This document shows, in pieces, positions 48,289 to 59,301 of a stretch of 64,000 nt of DNA. The notes under the pieces were generated by a model. That model was not told the origin of the DNA, ran no database searches, and worked only from the letters and a program-made list of their open reading frames with translations. The first letter of the stretch is position 1; every line of letters begins with the position of its first letter. Source of the stretch: Rotaria macrura (lineage: Eukaryota > Rotifera > Eurotatoria > Philodinida > Philodinidae); the NCBI GenBank assembly GCA_900239685.1, contig OENT01000697.1, positions 1,589-65,588 on the forward strand, in the 5' to 3' direction. The position numbers and the translations under genes were made by a program.

Positions 48289-51200
48289 ATGCACTTCTTT
48301 ATGATGAGTGCAGAATATTTACAAAATATCGAAAGATTTATTTATCAGACTGTTGTTTTTACAGTTAAGCAATTCGATCTGATTCGACAAGAATATCAAG
48401 CATTTAAGATTGAACGCATCATGTATCCATCCATGACATTTCCTATTGAAAAAGGCTACATTAATTTGGCAATGTTAGAAAACAAAGATCAGCAAGAAAA
48501 AGAGAAGAAACTTCATGATAATCAACAAAGTAATACAGTCCTAGGCACATTTGAAGAAATTTACGGTATCAAGACTACAATCGATGTGAACGATATGCTT
48601 GAAAAATGCCAACAACAGAGGAAAAAGTTACTCTTGCTTGGACGCGCCGGAATCGGAAAATCCACGTTTTGTCGGTATGTTGCTAGCCGATGGGCAATGA
48701 CCAACATGTGGCCACAATACAAAATAGTTATTATGATTCAACTGCGGCGTCTAACAGAACATCGCTATGCTTCAGGAAAGAAGTACTCGTTATTTGACCT
48801 TGTGAAAGAAGAATACTTCCCCCATAGAACTCTCTCAAAATTTGAAGAACAACTTTTTCAACAGCAGTGTGATAAAGGTGAAGTGTTATGGCTACTAGAC
48901 GGTTATGACGAGTTTGCACAAAATGTGCCAGAACACTTGACGGATTTGTTCGAACATCTGTACAAGACACAGCATCACATTTTGACGTCGCGTCCACATC
49001 CGATTACGTTACCGTATGATGTAAAACTGGAAATTACAGGATTCACAGACGAGAACATAGCTGAATACGTCGCGACATTTTTTGATCAGATTCAAAACGA
49101 ATTAGGAAATACACCAATACTAGTTCAAAATTTACTGAGCTTTCTGAAACGGAGTCCATATGTGTGGGGTATTGCACATATTCCGGTTAATCTAGAGCTA
49201 ATTTGTAGTATTTGGAGTGATACAGACTGGTCTACAATAACAACGTTGACAATAACAAGTCTGTACGAAAAAATCATCGAATGGTTATGTCGAAGGTATT
49301 TGTCAAAACAAAACATACGGACTACGATGATGCCTAAAGCGGAAATTTATGAAAAATGTCACAAAGAATTGACACTTCTAGAAAAAATGGCTTTTCATGG
49401 AATCAAAAACAATACTATTATTCTATCGTCAACATTCCTACAACAATGCCTCAAAGACGCAGACAATCCAAATGACGCATATCTTCAGGTATTAAATATG
49501 GGTATATTGAAATCGTTCGACTTTAAACCAATGAGTACTGATGTTCAACCAGACAAAGATCACTATTTTATACATTTGAGTTTTCAAGAATACTTTGCAG
49601 CAAGATACTTAGTTAAACTTATGACAGACGAAAACAGAGATGTCATCAAGTTTATTAATGACAATAAATATAATCAACGCTTTGTTTTGATGTTCTGCTT
49701 TGCATCTGGTCTTCTCGTGCTAAACAAACAAGAGGATTGTATCAATCTATTGTGGAACACTTTATGTGGAGACCCTCTAGATCTTATTGGTATAAGACAC
49801 ATGAGAATTATTATCCCGTGTCTTGAGGAAACAGGACTTGACACCAATTACCCTAAAATTAACGATCAAACCAGCTACGTGCATAGTCACATACAATGTG
49901 CTGTGTCCACCTATAGCGACTTCAACACTGTGAATGCAGACACACACCACACTATACATGAAAATCTCGTCGACTTACTGAGTAAGACCACATTGATTTT
50001 AAATTCGACTGCAACAATAGCATTGTTTACAAAGCTTCTACAAACGAACGATGAAAAATTAAAAACAGGTACTATTCAAACACTCGCTCAACTAACATCA
50101 TTAAATCCCTCTAAAGAACTTTTACAATCCTTGCTACCGACACTTACGGATTCAAAACTAAGTCAGTACACAAGTAATCTTCTTTGCATGATGGGTGAAA
50201 AAGCAGCAACGGTTGAGGTGATCGAAGCATTGCTGGATACACTACGGTGTTCGGACTCCAATATCAAGCGCAGTGTATGTAATGTTTTCGGAACGATGAG
50301 CGAAAAAGCAGCGACGGATGACATTATCAAAGCATTGGTGAAAATACTATATGACTCGGACGACAATGTCAGGTTCAGTGCATGCAATGCTCTCGGAAAG
50401 ATAGGCAGAAAAGCAGCGACCAACGAAGTGATCAAAGCATTGGTGGAGATACTGAATGACTTGTATTCTGATGTCAAAATCAAAAGCATTGTATGCCAGG
50501 CTCTCGGTGAGATCGGCGAAAAAGCAGCGACAGCTGAGGCGATCAAAGTACTGGTGGATACACTAAATGACTCGAATTCCAATGTCAGAAGCAGTGCATG
50601 CCATGCTCTCCGTGAGATCGGCGAAAAAGCAGCGACCATTCAAGTGATTAAAGCACTCATGGATAAACTACGCGACTCGGATCCTAATGTCAAAAGTAGT
50701 GCATGTCATACGCTCTGTGGAATGGGTGAAAAAGCAGCAACTGCTGAGGTGATCAAAGCACTCATAGATACGCTGCGTGACTCGGACCCAAATGTTAAAA
50801 GCAGTGCATGTGATGCTCTCGGCGAGATGGGTAAAAACACAGCGACCGCTGAAGTGATCAAAGCACTCATGAATGCATTGTGTGACCTGGAGGGTGATGT
50901 CAGAAGCACTGCCTGCAATGCTCTTCGAAACATTTGCAGCAAAGTAGCGACAGCTGAGGTAATCAAATTACTCATGGATGCACTGCTTGATTCAGATCAT
51001 GATGTCAAAATCAGCGCTTGCTACGCTCTTGGTGAGATGGCTGAAAAAGCGGCGACAGCTAAAGCGATCGAAAGACTTATGGGTACACTGCGTGACTCGG
51101 ATCCTAATGTAAAAATCAGTGCATGTGAGGCTCTCAGTAAGATGGGCGAAAAAGCAGTGACTGTTGAAGTGATCCAAGTATTGATGGATCTACTGCGTGA

Positions 51201-52149
51201 CTCGGACCTTAATGTGAAAAACATTGCATGCGATGCTCTCGGTAGAATGGGTGAAAAAGCAGCAACTGCAGAAGTGATCGAAGCACTCATGGATACACTA
51301 CGCGACTCGGACTCTGATGTCAAAATCAGTGGATGCCAGACTCTCAGTGCGATGGGTGAAAAAGCAGCAACCGTAGAGGTGATCGAAGCACTCGTAGATA
51401 TGCTGAGCGACTTGGATTCTAATGTTAAAAGCAGTGCATGTCGTGCTCTTGGTGAGATGGGTGAGAAAGCAGCGACCGTTGAGGTGATCGAAGCACTTAA
51501 GGATAAGCTACATGACTTAGATCAGAATGTGAAAAGAAGTGCGTGCGATGCTCTTGCTGTGATGGGCGAAGAAGCAGCGACGAATGAGATGATCAGATTA
51601 CTGGTGGATACATTGCATGATTCGAACTATAATTCTAAGTATAGTGCATGCGTTGCCCTCCGAAATATGCGGAAATATGGAAAAATGAATGAAGTGATAA
51701 GCACTTTAATTATACTAAATGTATGGGAGAACAATCTCAAGGCTGTATCCGAAATTATAGCGTCAAATTCAAGTATTTCTATGTTAGAATCAAATGTGGT
51801 TAAGAATTTAAGTCTTGAACTGAATGGTCTTCCGTTGTATCAGTTGAAAGATATCGCTGTGGAAGCTCTTGTGCGCGGTTACTGTGAATCTAAGATTCAT
51901 GATTGGCTCCCTATTATAATCAAGTGTGCTGTTGCAAATAATTATGGTATCACCATTACCCGTGATAGCATTGGGTTATATGGCAGCAATCAGCATTGTA
52001 CCATTATTCAGAGTGACCCTCGTCTTTGTTTGTCGTTGAAAAACGCGCTATCTAGTTTATGTCCTTGCAACCGGTGGCTAAGAGAAACGCGGAGCATATC
52101 GACGATTGTCAATTTTATTTGCAGATGTGTCCATTGTAATTTTAATTAG
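48289..52149 (+). CDS. NACHT NTPase with C-terminal HEAT-like repeats
   Basis: 1,286 residues from the ATG at 48289; the frame stays open back to 48232, so an upstream exon is possible. Residues 1-100 are helical. The NACHT domain has Walker A GRAGIGKST (118-126), Walker B LWLLDGYDEFA (D204, D207), a sensor-like HILTSRPHP, and the helical HLSFQEYFAARYLV segment. From about residue 635 there are 14 repeats of about 31 residues (consensus GEKAATAEVIEALMDTLRDS, then DxNVKSSACxALGEM) of the HEAT/PBS-lyase type, followed by about 150 residues without a recognised domain. NACHT-repeat proteins are STAND ATPases that switch by oligomerising when the repeats sense a ligand. The repeats would be the sensor. 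An AATAAA lies about 200 bases past the stop. Intronless state and bacterial-like repeats suggest horizontal origin or retroposition. Confidence 0.85.
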   Translation: MHFFMMSAEYLQNIERFIYQTVVFTVKQFDLIRQEYQAFKIERIMYPSMTFPIEKGYINLAMLENKDQQEKEKKLHDNQQSNTVLGTFEEIYGIKTTIDVNDMLEKCQQQRKKLLLLGRAGIGKSTFCRYVASRWAMTNMWPQYKIVIMIQLRRLTEHRYASGKKYSLFDLVKEEYFPHRTLSKFEEQLFQQQCDKGEVLWLLDGYDEFAQNVPEHLTDLFEHLYKTQHHILTSRPHPITLPYDVKLEITGFTDENIAEYVATFFDQIQNELGNTPILVQNLLSFLKRSPYVWGIAHIPVNLELICSIWSDTDWSTITTLTITSLYEKIIEWLCRRYLSKQNIRTTMMPKAEIYEKCHKELTLLEKMAFHGIKNNTIILSSTFLQQCLKDADNPNDAYLQVLNMGILKSFDFKPMSTDVQPDKDHYFIHLSFQEYFAARYLVKLMTDENRDVIKFINDNKYNQRFVLMFCFASGLLVLNKQEDCINLLWNTLCGDPLDLIGIRHMRIIIPCLEETGLDTNYPKINDQTSYVHSHIQCAVSTYSDFNTVNADTHHTIHENLVDLLSKTTLILNSTATIALFTKLLQTNDEKLKTGTIQTLAQLTSLNPSKELLQSLLPTLTDSKLSQYTSNLLCMMGEKAATVEVIEALLDTLRCSDSNIKRSVCNVFGTMSEKAATDDIIKALVKILYDSDDNVRFSACNALGKIGRKAATNEVIKALVEILNDLYSDVKIKSIVCQALGEIGEKAATAEAIKVLVDTLNDSNSNVRSSACHALREIGEKAATIQVIKALMDKLRDSDPNVKSSACHTLCGMGEKAATAEVIKALIDTLRDSDPNVKSSACDALGEMGKNTATAEVIKALMNALCDLEGDVRSTACNALRNICSKVATAEVIKLLMDALLDSDHDVKISACYALGEMAEKAATAKAIERLMGTLRDSDPNVKISACEALSKMGEKAVTVEVIQVLMDLLRDSDLNVKNIACDALGRMGEKAATAEVIEALMDTLRDSDSDVKISGCQTLSAMGEKAATVEVIEALVDMLSDLDSNVKSSACRALGEMGEKAATVEVIEALKDKLHDLDQNVKRSACDALAVMGEEAATNEMIRLLVDTLHDSNYNSKYSACVALRNMRKYGKMNEVISTLIILNVWENNLKAVSEIIASNSSISMLESNVVKNLSLELNGLPLYQLKDIAVEALVRGYCESKIHDWLPIIIKCAVANNYGITITRDSIGLYGSNQHCTIIQSDPRLCLSLKNALSSLCPCNRWLRETRSISTIVNFICRCVHCNFN
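50193..51670 (+). repeat. 93-base coding tandem repeat, about 14 units
   Basis: Each unit encodes one HEAT-like repeat. Stretches such as GTGATCAAAGCACTCAT and AATGTCAAAAGCAGTGCATG recur almost unchanged at the DNA level. One unit, near 50460-50490, is two codons longer. High DNA identity implies recent expansion or gene conversion within the gene. Confidence 0.85.
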
Positions 52150-54568
52150 ATGGCTTTTGCAGATCGAAATTATACGTGTTTAGAACCATTGATTTAATTT
52201 TGAGTAAGATAGTAACTGTAGTTATTATTCCGCGTGGATGTGGTTGGTTGCAGAATGCTATTTACATAACTACTGACACCAGAATTAGCTTTCGATAGGC
52301 TTTACGTTCACCTTCGAAGTGGAAGAATTTGGAAACGAATCTCTAATAAATGCTAAGATAATTCAAAAATTTAGTATTCTGACAACGATTTCTATGGAGA
52401 TAGGCTTAGATAGGAGAATGTTGTGTCGTGCGAAATTCTTTTTTAGGACTAGTCTGTGCGTGAGTGCATAGGGGGGATGTTATGGGTGTAGGATTATTCG
52501 TTAGGAGATGGTTGATTATTTTCCTCTGTTCATTCTAGTATCCACATCCGAATAGTGGTCCTTGAAAGTTTTGACAAATTAGTCGAATGCTTCATATTTC
52601 GTTTTCTCGGTACAGCAGTGTTCGAAAGTAGGTAGGATGTACGAAGTGCACTTGGGCGGATGTGGGTGTTGGACAATATAGGAATATACATTCTTGTAAT
52701 AAACAGTAAAGTCTGGCATTTACCCCCACAAAATCAAGATAGTTCATTATTTTTTATATGCAAGAGCATAAACCATGATTCCAACTTATTGGCCAAAACT
52801 GAGATAGATTCAAGCTCATCTGTTGATGACTTAGCTTCCTTTGCATGGAGAACAGTTAAGCGAACTTTCATTTTCTTTTTTGATGCAATTGAGATTTTTA
52901 TGAATGTTATTCAATCACGTGTGAAGGAAGAGAAAGAATTCAGCAGTTGGAGAATTCCAACCAAACTGTTTTTCAAATAATTATTCTATGCACTATTGCA
53001 GGTTTTTTCTATGGGCTTCATCAAATTGTGACTTTCATTGAAAACGAATACATCTTGATGGTGGACAAAATTGCATGCCTTACCTACACTGTCGGCCTTC
53101 TAATTAGTTTGATGTATGTCCGTAAGTAAAAAGATACGGATGGAAATAATTATTTGTTATATTTACTATTTTATCGATTAATACCAGTTTATAATAGTGA
53201 TATCATATTTAATTGATTTAAACTTAATACATATTAGCAAGCAAAGATTTCACTTTTATCTCGAAGAATATGCTTTAATCTCCATATCAAAATCTTGAAT
53301 CTTTTACGTTCAGTGAGATGGGTGTTAGTATAGAGCGTTGATGTATATGTGGGTTTCACTCTTCAGTTACACCCACACTCTCAGCACAAGCTTCGATAAA
53401 AGCATTAGTTTATCTCTAATTTTGTTGCATTCTGTTTGTGTCAATGTTGTCCTAATCCCTCCCAATAGCAGACGTCTAGGATGTCAGTGAGTAATGCAAA
53501 TCGATGTTGAATTAAGAATAAAAAACAGGTAAAGAGATTATCCTGTCATTCGCTTTCTCTCAGTATTGATTCGACTCTTTTAAACTCGTTTGACTAGCCA
53601 AAGTATAGAAACGAATGATTTCGACGACGATGCATTATTTGCTTCGCATGTGCAAAGACTGAATTCTCTACTTATCTCAAATTTTTCACAGACAAATATG
53701 TTGTGGGAGAGAGAGAAAAAAATAAAGAAAGGAGACTCTTCTTACCTTAACAAGACATTCTCTCTTTATGAAACCCGAAAAATGCACACAGAAAGTGTAT
53801 CGGAGCAATAGTTGATGCATCAACCACCCTTTATTTGTTAGAATTCAACGACAATGATCCATGTTTTACAGTGGTATTCGAAGCAGAGAGTTTCGTTTAA
53901 GAAAAAGTTGTTCTTGTGTTTCCTCTAGGTGATTCACAATACCTCATTGCAATCGATTTTACGTAGCACAATTCCTCAAGTGTTCTCCATAATCCCTCAA
54001 TATTCCTCAACTATTATTAGATGAATAATTACTCGTTTTCGTTGAAAGTATGTTGCGTAGACTCTTTCTTCGAAATATTTATGACCTATATAATACACTT
54101 GCTGTTTTATTCTTTGAGGATCAAGAATGTAGGTGTGCACAGTTTTTGAGTCAATTTCTACATAATGTGTAGACGACAAGAGCGACAATTTCGATATTCA
54201 AACATTTCTCTGGTTATATGGATTTCTGTATAAAAGTATTTCTACATAAAACACAAAAAGATATACTTAATATAAAAAAAAGGACTGTGATGGGATATGT
54301 ATCTTGACTTGTTTTTCAAAGAAAACAAATAAATGTATACGATGAAATCTTGATGAGAATCTTAGACTGTGGAATCAAAAATAACATTAACATTAAAAAA
54401 GGAGAAGACTTGCCCATTTTGTCGAAAAAATAAACATACTTTTTACTTAGAATATGACTGAAATCAGAATCATTTTCGAGAAAGCAACGTTCCAAATGAA
54501 GGATCTTGCTTTTTTCGTACGAGTTCAAGCGACTGAACTCATGTACATCGACCATTCAAAGATGATTA
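52150..54568. other. Gene-poor stretch with GTGGG tracts
   Basis: Apart from the weak membrane-protein candidate at 52660-53129 no gene is supported. GT-rich motifs occur at 52468-52492, 52655-52672 and, as an inverted pair GTGGG...CACCCACAC, at 53347-53380. Confidence 0.5.
52660..53129 (+). pseudogene. Possible small membrane protein with a broken frame
   Basis: Frame 52660-52980 carries a coding-looking segment SSSSVDDLASFAWRTVKRTF, IFFFDAIEIFMNVIQSRVKE. It overlaps a second frame (52947-53129) with two hydrophobic helices (FQIIILCTIAGFFYGLHQIV and IACLTYTVGLLISLMYVRK). The frames would join by a shift or by a short intron near 52950-53000. I recognise no family. It could be a decayed gene or two unrelated frames. 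Confidence 0.3.
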
Positions 54569-56187
54569 ATGACTATATCGTTTAGTGTTGTAAGAAGAAA
54601 CAGAACAATATCTCATGAAGAATATTCATTCACTTTTTCAGATATATTTACATTTCTAACGAATATTTTAATTCACTCTGAATTCAACATGGTCAGTAGT
54701 GAGTCCGGAGAACAACTTAAATGTCATATGTTACGACTGACTGATGTTGATAAGGAGCCACATGAATTTTTATGTCCTATCATTGGATATGCGGATTTAC
54801 CACTCGTTTCTCTAGAACATGCTGTAGCACCGCTCATCTCTCTCGTACCAGATATCCAAAAGTATGCTTATGTGGCCAAAACGAACTGTAATGAACCAGC
54901 TGATGGTCTTACAATAGATGAATCTGCTGCAATCATGCTTCATACAATGAACTGGGAACCAATCGATAAATGTTTGTATGTCATGTTGAATGAAGCTCTA
55001 CGGTCAAAATACAGGCATAATCTAAAGCCATGGTTTCTCTTTCTCAAACTATTCCTAACTGCATTCCATAAGCTTCCATCTATTCCACGTCGAACTGTTT
55101 ACCGAGGTTGCAGGCTTGAATTGGAAAAGCACTATGAAAACAGAGAAAAAGTCATATGGTGGGGTTTTTCAACATGTACGTCTTCAATCAGAACTTTAGA
55201 AGCAGAACATATTATGGGTAAAACAAGTACGAGAACATTATTCATCATTGACTGCTACTCAGGAAAATACATTGGAAAACATTCTTATTATTCATTGGAC
55301 GATGAAATAATACTTCTTCCTGGGACTCAACTCGAAGTGTTTGCATGCCTTGACACTGGTTCTGGTCTTCATGTGATTAGCCTCAAAGAAATTGAGCCAA
55401 ACTTTCCACTCTTGGAGCCTATGAAAAGCAACATGCCACTTGCGGAATCAAGCATTTGTAAGTGACTGATCATTACAATTTTCAAGCGTCTTAGTTCATC
55501 ACACTAGTCTAATTCATTTTCTATGGAGATAAAAGTGTATTAAATTCTTTGGATAAATTAGTGGTGGAAATATTCCATGACTTTGACCCTTCAGTTTGAC
55601 TTTTATGACATCTGAAGAAATCCTATATTGAGTTCAGGTTCATTTTCTTATACTTGATGAGCTTTATTATATTTGCATCAGGGTTCAATCTACCAAATTT
55701 TTGGATAATTCTAATAATAAATCTAGGATAATTTCAATCGTTTCTACTGTATTTAGTGATAATGTAATAAATGAGTTTCCAGCATCAATTGCAACTATTA
55801 TCGGTTCATTCTTCTTTTTGAACGATTCTGAACTGCGAACTTTGTTTTGAATGATGTATTTGGGAACTTAAACTCTTTTCTCTCAACGAAAAAATCATTA
55901 ATCACAATTATTCATACTTGACATAGGATACTCTTTTGTCTCAAGAAATGTTTCATTCCACGTGTCACTTGTTTTTAGTGATGTAAAACATAGCCGCAAG
56001 CATTGCCTTCTCTTTTCATGTACATTTGCATTTGAAAACCTTATTTTTAATATAATTTTATTCAACAGGCTATGCAAAAGCAAAAGCAATGCCAAGAAGC
56101 ACAGTCACTCGTGCACGTGGTTTTGAAATAGTCGAAATCGATACAACTATCCCAAAGGAAGACTCCAACGCCCAATCAAACAAATAA
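54569..56187 (+). CDS. Mono-ADP-ribosyltransferase, R-S-E type
   Basis: Exons 54569-55457 and 56069-56187; the 611-base intron is GTAAGT...CAG and in phase, giving 335 residues. The fold signature is present: YRG with R179, the FSTCTS strand with S201, and the LDDEIILLP loop with E246. In vertebrate-type ARTs the last motif is ExE; here it is D244-x-E246, a conservative change at the first acid. Such enzymes transfer ADP-ribose from NAD+ to a protein side chain, and ExE types usually modify Arg. No signal peptide or membrane helix is clear, so it may act in the cytosol. The true start may be the later ATG at residue 41, just before the conserved LTDVDKEPHEFLCPI region. A basic C-terminal exon ends QSNK. 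Confidence 0.82.
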
Positions 56188-59053
56188 CATGCGAACGATA
56201 CAAGATTATTACAAAATTTCTTGTTGAGGTATCCTTTTTACGAATAGATTTTGGTAACAAATTTCTTCAATTGTGTGATTGTAGTTCTGTTTGAACAGAT
56301 AATAAATTCCAGTGAGATTCCCATTTACAAATCGTCATTTTTCAGCGAAAAATAACCTGGATTATATTATTCACAAAAGTCCACAAACTAACATATCCAA
56401 AACTATTTCTCATAATCTGCCTCTGCCATAATCTATGGTAAATACATGTAGAAACTTAAAGCGGAAACTCTTCCAGAAATTTTTTCTGACTTAATAAATA
56501 GCCACATGCTTCCTTTCAGCAGATAATAAATCAAATCTATTTCAAATATGTGGCTTTCACAATTAACAAAGGATTTTTGAATGTGTGGTGAGAAGCTTCT
56601 CTCAAATCGGAACAGCAGCCACATTTATGTCCCTGTACTAAACAGACTTTATTATTCTGTAAGAATATCGGTTGAGTAAACGACATAAACACTGACTTCA
56701 TGCTTTACAAATTCTTATCCATCTATTGTCTGAATAAGCATTCAATGCCGCTAGGGTATCGACTGCAATTATATGCAGATCGTTCGCTATGTTTCGTTTA
56801 TTTTTCTGTTGCACAGCTCTACGTACAACATGCATAGAAATGAAATCTCTTGAATTCTGTCGATTAGTGACCGATCTTTCTTTTTCGATAGTCTCGCGTT
56901 TTACCTGATGTCCCATGATGACGAACGTGATAGAAAATATGAAAATAGTGAATAAGCTACAGAAATGACACGAAGAAAACATTTTTATTGTTTTCTTAAA
57001 TTTAACTATCAAATCATAATTCTGGAAAAAAATAAAAGCGTGCATTATTCTCGTTCAAGGGTCGATTCGTCAGTTATTATTGGAAAAATAGCAATAATAT
57101 TCATGATGCTCTATGCGTAAGTAACATTGGATATTGTACGCACTTTACTCAACATCTGTAAATGAGTTCATGCTTTTCATATGTGTTTTCTAAGATATTT
57201 TAAAAGGCGCTTATGAATGGATAACCATGGGAAATATTTTGCACTTCTGTGCATCTTTAAACATCACAAGAAATCCTTTATACCAATCAAAAGACACGTG
57301 TGATAAAGAATAATCTCTTTTACTTGTCCATTCAACACATCAAACTATGAGATCATCACATAGATAACGCATCATGTCACATTGGAGTTTTTATCTGTCT
57401 TCTACATTCAAATTCTTTAATCATCATTTATTTAGCTATTTTCGTATAGATTTCCAAGCTTTTACTAATGAATTAGACGAACACTAGAGAATTAACAAGC
57501 AAAGTCAGAAATCTTCCTTGCTCTAATTCCACATTTTTCTCGTCTGAAAAGTCGTACATTGGATGCTGACTCTATTAAAACAATGTATTGTCCATTGCAA
57601 CCAACTTAGATGTGAAGGAAGTTAGCATAAATTTAAAAAGCAGCTTCTCCACTTTCAAACGAAACGCACCACAAATGAAATTTTCACACAATACTTTTTT
57701 TAACAAGTCTGTAGGTTGATGAATCAGCGTTGAATCCTCAAATTAATCACATTATACTAATTAAATAAAGTTGCATTGATGAACAATCGTATTTGCTGTT
57801 ATCAAATGTTTTATTATCACCTTAAAAACAAAATAACTTTTGGCACCAATTATATTCATGATGAAAATATCATAACCAAGTATAATGCTTTTAGACAACG
57901 GAAACATTCCTTTTTTCCTATTTATCTTGAGGGTATCCAACTCATTGTATCGCTCGAAATCTATTTCAACAGTGATCCTTCTTCATCAAAAACAAAGCAA
58001 TGCAAAAAAGGAATTTGAGCTGTCAATTGTAATATGTGTTAATCTGTGATCTTGTTGTTAATATCAGTCAACATATGCTAATTCCGTATCATACAATCAA
58101 ATTCAGTATAGTCTGTGATCATGGCGAGGGTGTGGATGTGAGAAAGGCTTCCAGGTGACAGAGAATCTTCCCTCAGTTAATACATTCATTTTATAATGTA
58201 CATTTTTATTATCAAACCAACGAGTATTAAGCCAGCCAACTAGAATGTTCGAGTCTATTAGTTTTGGACGATCGAACAACAGCGTGCACCGTAGCATAAG
58301 TCTAGGATTAATGAAAAGCAAACGATGATTACTGTCGATTGAACCTGTGTTAAATTATATTGTAACAAAGAATTACTAAATCAGACGACACCTATATATT
58401 AAATGAAAACAGATCAATCAGTATGTTATAACCATACAAATCAATCTGCTAGTCTCAACTCTTGCTTTTCAGCATTCGATAAAAGTCATCAAATCAAATT
58501 TAAATTCATATGCTAAATAAAATATTTAATTAATAGAAATGTAGAGTTAATTTCGATGCCACGTTTCGTGTTATTTATTTAAAATATTGAAGCACTCATC
58601 AGAACTCCGCATTACAATATTTAAGCACAACAAATACAGGGGTTAAATACATAAGAAATAACTAACGTTAGGAGCATGAATATATATATATACAAAAATG
58701 AAATAGTTAAATTTGGGAATCAGAAAATAGTGAACGATGCGCTTGAACACAGGATGAAAAATTATCTTTGACTTTTATTCGTGCAGTACAAAAAATGCAT
58801 GATTTTTTCCAAATTACTAATTTGACTATATTTAGTTTTATGAAATATTTTGTTAGATTTGACTATACAGATTCCAAGAAGGTACATCTAAAAAATATTC
58901 AAAATGTATTTCACCATGAGTCATCGTCAAACTACAGAAGTTTTCATGATAGATTTGGTGCTAGATTGCTATGCAACCTAACAAAAGTAACGTGATAAGA
59001 TTGTAAGCAATTTTCATAATATATCCTCGATGAAACAATCATTTGAGCGAGAG
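56188..59053. other. Gene-poor stretch
   Basis: Nothing firm beyond the small secreted-protein candidate at 56698-56982. A short GGGTGTGGATGTG motif lies at about 58126-58138. Confidence 0.5.
56698..56982 (-). CDS. Candidate small secreted protein
   Basis: 94 residues from the ATG at 56982. The N-terminus MFSSCHFCSLFTIFIFSITF looks like a signal peptide, and the remainder is basic and polar with dibasic sites (VKRE, VRRA, KNKRN) that could serve for processing. No family recognised. A frame this short in AT-rich DNA can occur by chance, so the call is weak. Confidence 0.28.
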   Translation of the reverse strand: MFSSCHFCSLFTIFIFSITFVIMGHQVKRETIEKERSVTNRQNSRDFISMHVVRRAVQQKNKRNIANDLHIIAVDTLAALNAYSDNRWIRICKA

Positions 59054-59296
59054 TTACTGATTTTTACTAAATAGATTTCTAACATAAGGTGCCTGCGCTA
59101 GTTGTAGTGGTAAACGCTCCCTAAAATCGAGGTTACCAGGATGTGTATTAGAACGTAAAAGTAATTCAATGACAAGTCTTGCAATTGAAATATCGGGACA
59201 TTTTGTAATAAGATGCAATAGTCGATTTCCCTGACTATCGAAAGTTTGACTCACATTTGCTTCACACCGAATCAGTAGATGAATAATATTGAGAGA
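59054..59296 (-). CDS. Ankyrin-repeat protein, last exon
   Basis: After a TTTAG acceptor at 59297-59301 the frame reads SLNIIHLLIRCEANVSQTFD, then GNRLLHLITKCPDISIARLV, IELLLRSNTHPGNLDFRERL and PLQLAQAPYVRNLFSKNQ to the stop. This is about two ankyrin repeats with the LLHLI and ELLLRSNTHPGNLDFRERLPLQLA pattern. There is no ATG, so it is a 3' exon. I could not place upstream exons on the minus strand, so it may be a remnant. Confidence 0.5.
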   Translation of the reverse strand, partial: SLNIIHLLIRCEANVSQTFDSQGNRLLHLITKCPDISIARLVIELLLRSNTHPGNLDFRERLPLQLAQAPYVRNLFSKNQ

Positions 59297-59301
59297 CTAA
59301 A

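Noticed and set aside
50163..51323. Minus-strand frames opposite the HEAT repeats
   Set aside because: Shadows of the repetitive plus-strand coding sequence.
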